From Flavobacteriales bacterium (lineage in GTDB: Bacteria > Bacteroidota > Bacteroidia > Flavobacteriales > JADGDT01): 8,372 nucleotides of DNA. Each line of letters begins with the position of its first letter. Position 1 is the stretch's first letter. The stretch covers positions 1 through 8,372 of the forward strand of contig JAGLEB010000173.1 in the NCBI GenBank assembly GCA_023145275.1, in the 5' to 3' direction. The notes beneath the pieces are model-generated. The model did not search any database, had not been told where the DNA came from, and saw nothing but the letters and a program-made list of their open reading frames with translations. The position numbers and the translations under genes were made by a program. Below are positions 6,581-8,372 of the stretch, one piece after another.

Positions 6581-8317
6581 CTACTTAACAATCATTTGAC
6601 GTGATTGAGTTACTGAACCAGTTTCTAACTTGTAGATATACAAACCAGAAGCTACATTACTAGCATCCCACTGTACGTTATGCTTCCCTTTTCCAAAAGA
6701 ACCATTTGTAATAGTCTGTATTCTCTGTCCCATAATACTGTAAATAGAAATAGTAACATTTTCTTTCTTTGGAAGTGTGAAAGAGATAGTTGTACTTGTA
6801 TTAACAGGATTAGGATAAGACGTTAATTCGTAACCTTTCTTAATAAAGTCATGATCATCGTTAGATAATGGACCTCCAAACATACTTAATCCTAGGAATC
6901 CTCCAACTCCAGCAGGGTAAGAATAAGCATCTCTATTGCTCTGATTCCAGTTAAGAACTCCAACTGGTAAACCATCATGTCCAGCAGTTAATAATGAAGA
7001 TTCTGTAATCTCCATATTACCCTCTACTAATGGCCAATCAACCAACATAACATCTCCACTACCTAAATCTTCGTCAATATTTCTACGACTAGAGTTTGCA
7101 CCCCAACCTCCAGCTCCTCTTCCAGAGAACGCTTCTTCGATATGTAGAGCTACACCATCAACAACATAAGTGTCAGTAGCAGTATTTTTAAATTTAGGAT
7201 CAACATTTAAGTTATCCGACATTGTTAGGTTTGGATATGCACTAGCATCATCAAACATAGCCTGAGTCTCAGCATTTACAAAAGCAGCACCAGTAACCTC
7301 AGAATGAGCATCGTGAAAATCTGCTATTTTTTGAGGTGTGAAATAAGCATTATTAGAAATGTCAATAATTCTATCAGACTCAGTCAAACCTTTATCCGCT
7401 AACTGAGTACCTGTAACTTCTCTAAAGTACATAGTTGATAAAGCTTCACCATTATCAGTATACCAGTGATCCTTACGAGATAAATCTGTATCTCCATAAG
7501 CAGATTCACCATAGAAAAGGTTACTTCTATAATGAGCATTAACCATCTCAGGAGCTTTAAATACATTAACAATAGAAGTATAAATAGTATTATGCTCAAT
7601 AAGTACATAATCAGCTAGACCTTTACCTCCTTGAATCATCCAATAAGCTTGGTTGTTGAAATAAGTATTATTTGTCATAACTAAACTATCTAATGGGTGT
7701 TGAGAAAAGTTAGCTTGCTGACCTACAAAAGGCATATATGTAGCAACTCCATTTCTGAATACATTATCAGAAAGATAAACAGTGTGTTCTTTTCCTGTAA
7801 AAGTAACAGCTCCAGCCTGCCATGCGTTAAATACACAACCTTTAATCTCTACACGGATGTTATTACCATTAAAGAAAAGACCCGCAGTCCATTGTGTTTC
7901 GTAAGCTCCATCTAAGTCAACTGCAGTAAAATATATATTTTCAAGGTAATAGTTATTATTACTACCATTGAATACAAACATATTCTGAACGTTTTCACCA
8001 CTTGTATACTTTCCTCTTGCAACTACTGGTGGACGACCTGTACCATCACCTGTTGAAGTATCGTCACCTGCTATCATAGCAAATGAATAAGAAATTGGTG
8101 GGTTAGATGACATAATATAAAAAGCACCTCTTTCAAGACGATAAACACGATCAGCACTAGCACGAGAACCATCTGCAAGAGTATCTCCCCAGATAACTCT
8201 ATCAAGAGTAGTTTCATCACTACCGTCCCAGTTAGGAACGTCCAAGAAATCTTGACCGTAAGTAGCTGCACTTCCCATCATAAATAATGATGTTAATAAA
8301 AGATAAATTTTCTTCAT
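6581..8317 (-). CDS. Secreted right-handed beta-helix protein with T9SS C-terminal sorting domain
   Basis: This is a complete protein of 578 residues. The signal peptide MKKIYLLLTSLFMMGSAATYGQ (cut after Gln22) sends it to the periplasm. The C-terminal 78 residues (501-578, YPNPVNTSTTISF..., GQRIQT, GLYIYKLETG, final MIVK) match the type IX secretion type A sorting domain, so the mature protein should be secreted or surface-attached. The middle (about 60-275) shows repeated short strand turns such as YYLENIYFTA, VEIKGCVFNA, VYLSDNVFRNG, LVMTNNTYFNN and VLIEHNTIYTS. This is typical of right-handed parallel beta-helix (pectate-lyase-like) folds of polysaccharide lyases, hydrolases and adhesins. 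A less patterned segment (about 275-490) follows. I see no recognisable catalytic triad of a known lyase family, so enzymatic activity is unproven; glycan binding or cleavage is inferred from fold and neighbours. Its ATG follows an A/T-rich leader of about 40 nt behind a good -7 box. Confidence 0.88.
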   Translation of the reverse strand: MKKIYLLLTSLFMMGSAATYGQDFLDVPNWDGSDETTLDRVIWGDTLADGSRASADRVYRLERGAFYIMSSNPPISYSFAMIAGDDTSTGDGTGRPPVVARGKYTSGENVQNMFVFNGSNNNYYLENIYFTAVDLDGAYETQWTAGLFFNGNNIRVEIKGCVFNAWQAGAVTFTGKEHTVYLSDNVFRNGVATYMPFVGQQANFSQHPLDSLVMTNNTYFNNQAYWMIQGGKGLADYVLIEHNTIYTSIVNVFKAPEMVNAHYRSNLFYGESAYGDTDLSRKDHWYTDNGEALSTMYFREVTGTQLADKGLTESDRIIDISNNAYFTPQKIADFHDAHSEVTGAAFVNAETQAMFDDASAYPNLTMSDNLNVDPKFKNTATDTYVVDGVALHIEEAFSGRGAGGWGANSSRRNIDEDLGSGDVMLVDWPLVEGNMEITESSLLTAGHDGLPVGVLNWNQSNRDAYSYPAGVGGFLGLSMFGGPLSNDDHDFIKKGYELTSYPNPVNTSTTISFTLPKKENVTISIYSIMGQRIQTITNGSFGKGKHNVQWDASNVASGLYIYKLETGSVTQSRQMIVK

Positions 8318-8349
8318 AATTTAATAATTAATTGTTGGTTAATAATAAA

Positions 8350-8363
8350 TACAATCCATTGTA
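8350..8363. promoter_or_regulatory. Perfect dyad TACAAT-CC-ATTGTA over the predicted transcript start
   Basis: Two 6-bp arms with a 2-bp spacer form a perfect palindrome directly downstream of the -7 box, so it spans the expected transcription start of the beta-helix gene. This position suits an operator for a dimeric repressor. An 8-bp palindrome TTGTACAA (8359-8366) overlaps it and the box. No regulator gene is in the window, and AT-rich dyads arise easily by chance. Confidence 0.35.
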
Positions 8364-8371
8364 CAAATATA
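8364..8371 (-). promoter_or_regulatory. -7 promoter box of the beta-helix gene
   Basis: The minus-strand sequence TATATTTG is an exact match to the Bacteroidota -7 consensus TAnnTTTG. It would start transcription near 8358-8357 and give a leader of about 40 nt before the ATG at 8317. The matching -33 element would lie beyond the right edge, so only half of the promoter can be judged. Confidence 0.55.
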
Positions 8372-8372
8372 G

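Noticed and set aside
7399..7915. Short frames at 7399-7608 (minus) and 7697-7915 (plus)
   Set aside because: Both lie inside the beta-helix gene, whose frame has a signal peptide and T9SS domain; they show only biased hydrophobic composition. The frame at 8074-8271 is rejected for the same reason.

Overview
The window looks like an AT-rich chromosomal segment of a Bacteroidota member, probably a marine or anaerobic Bacteroidales/Marinilabiliales-type organism. The support is a protein with a C-terminal type IX secretion (T9SS) sorting domain, a TonB-dependent receptor with an N-terminal carboxypeptidase-regulatory-like domain, a Bacteroidota-type -7 promoter box (TAnnTTTG), A/T-rich start contexts without a clear Shine-Dalgarno, and intergenic repeats of the 'GTCATCCTGAG...GAAGGATCT' kind. 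The genus is inference.

All four genes lie on the minus strand, so transcription runs from high to low coordinates. First is a secreted T9SS beta-helix protein (6581-8317), with a -7 box and an overlapping perfect dyad just upstream at the window edge. A strong stem-loop with a 14-bp perfect stem (6529-6570) follows. Next come a 987-residue TonB-dependent outer-membrane receptor (3522-6485) and, 26 bp on, a small lipoprotein of unknown family (3040-3495), closed by a rho-independent terminator (2983-3015). After a gene-free gap of about 0.9 kb comes a GH3 beta-glucosidase lipoprotein (1-2087) whose C-terminus runs off the left edge.

The gap (2088-2982) is not blank. It holds at least four separate inverted-repeat structures: a short CCTGCCT/AGGCAGG hairpin repeat, a 176-bp element with 17-bp imperfect terminal inverted repeats around several nested hairpins, a 'GTCATCCTGAG' Bacteroidota repeat, and a 77-bp imperfect palindrome. 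They look like non-autonomous repeat families, and the 176-bp element is the most intriguing piece of structure here.

A reasonable working model (inference) is a small glycan or glycoconjugate scavenging locus without SusD. The beta-helix protein would act at the surface or be secreted, the receptor would import an oligomer, the lipoprotein would assist it, and the GH3 enzyme would release beta-linked glucosyl (or similar) residues. No substrate can be read from the sequence, and the GH3 gene may be a separate transcription unit. I see no RNA genes, CRISPR array, intact insertion sequence or defence system.
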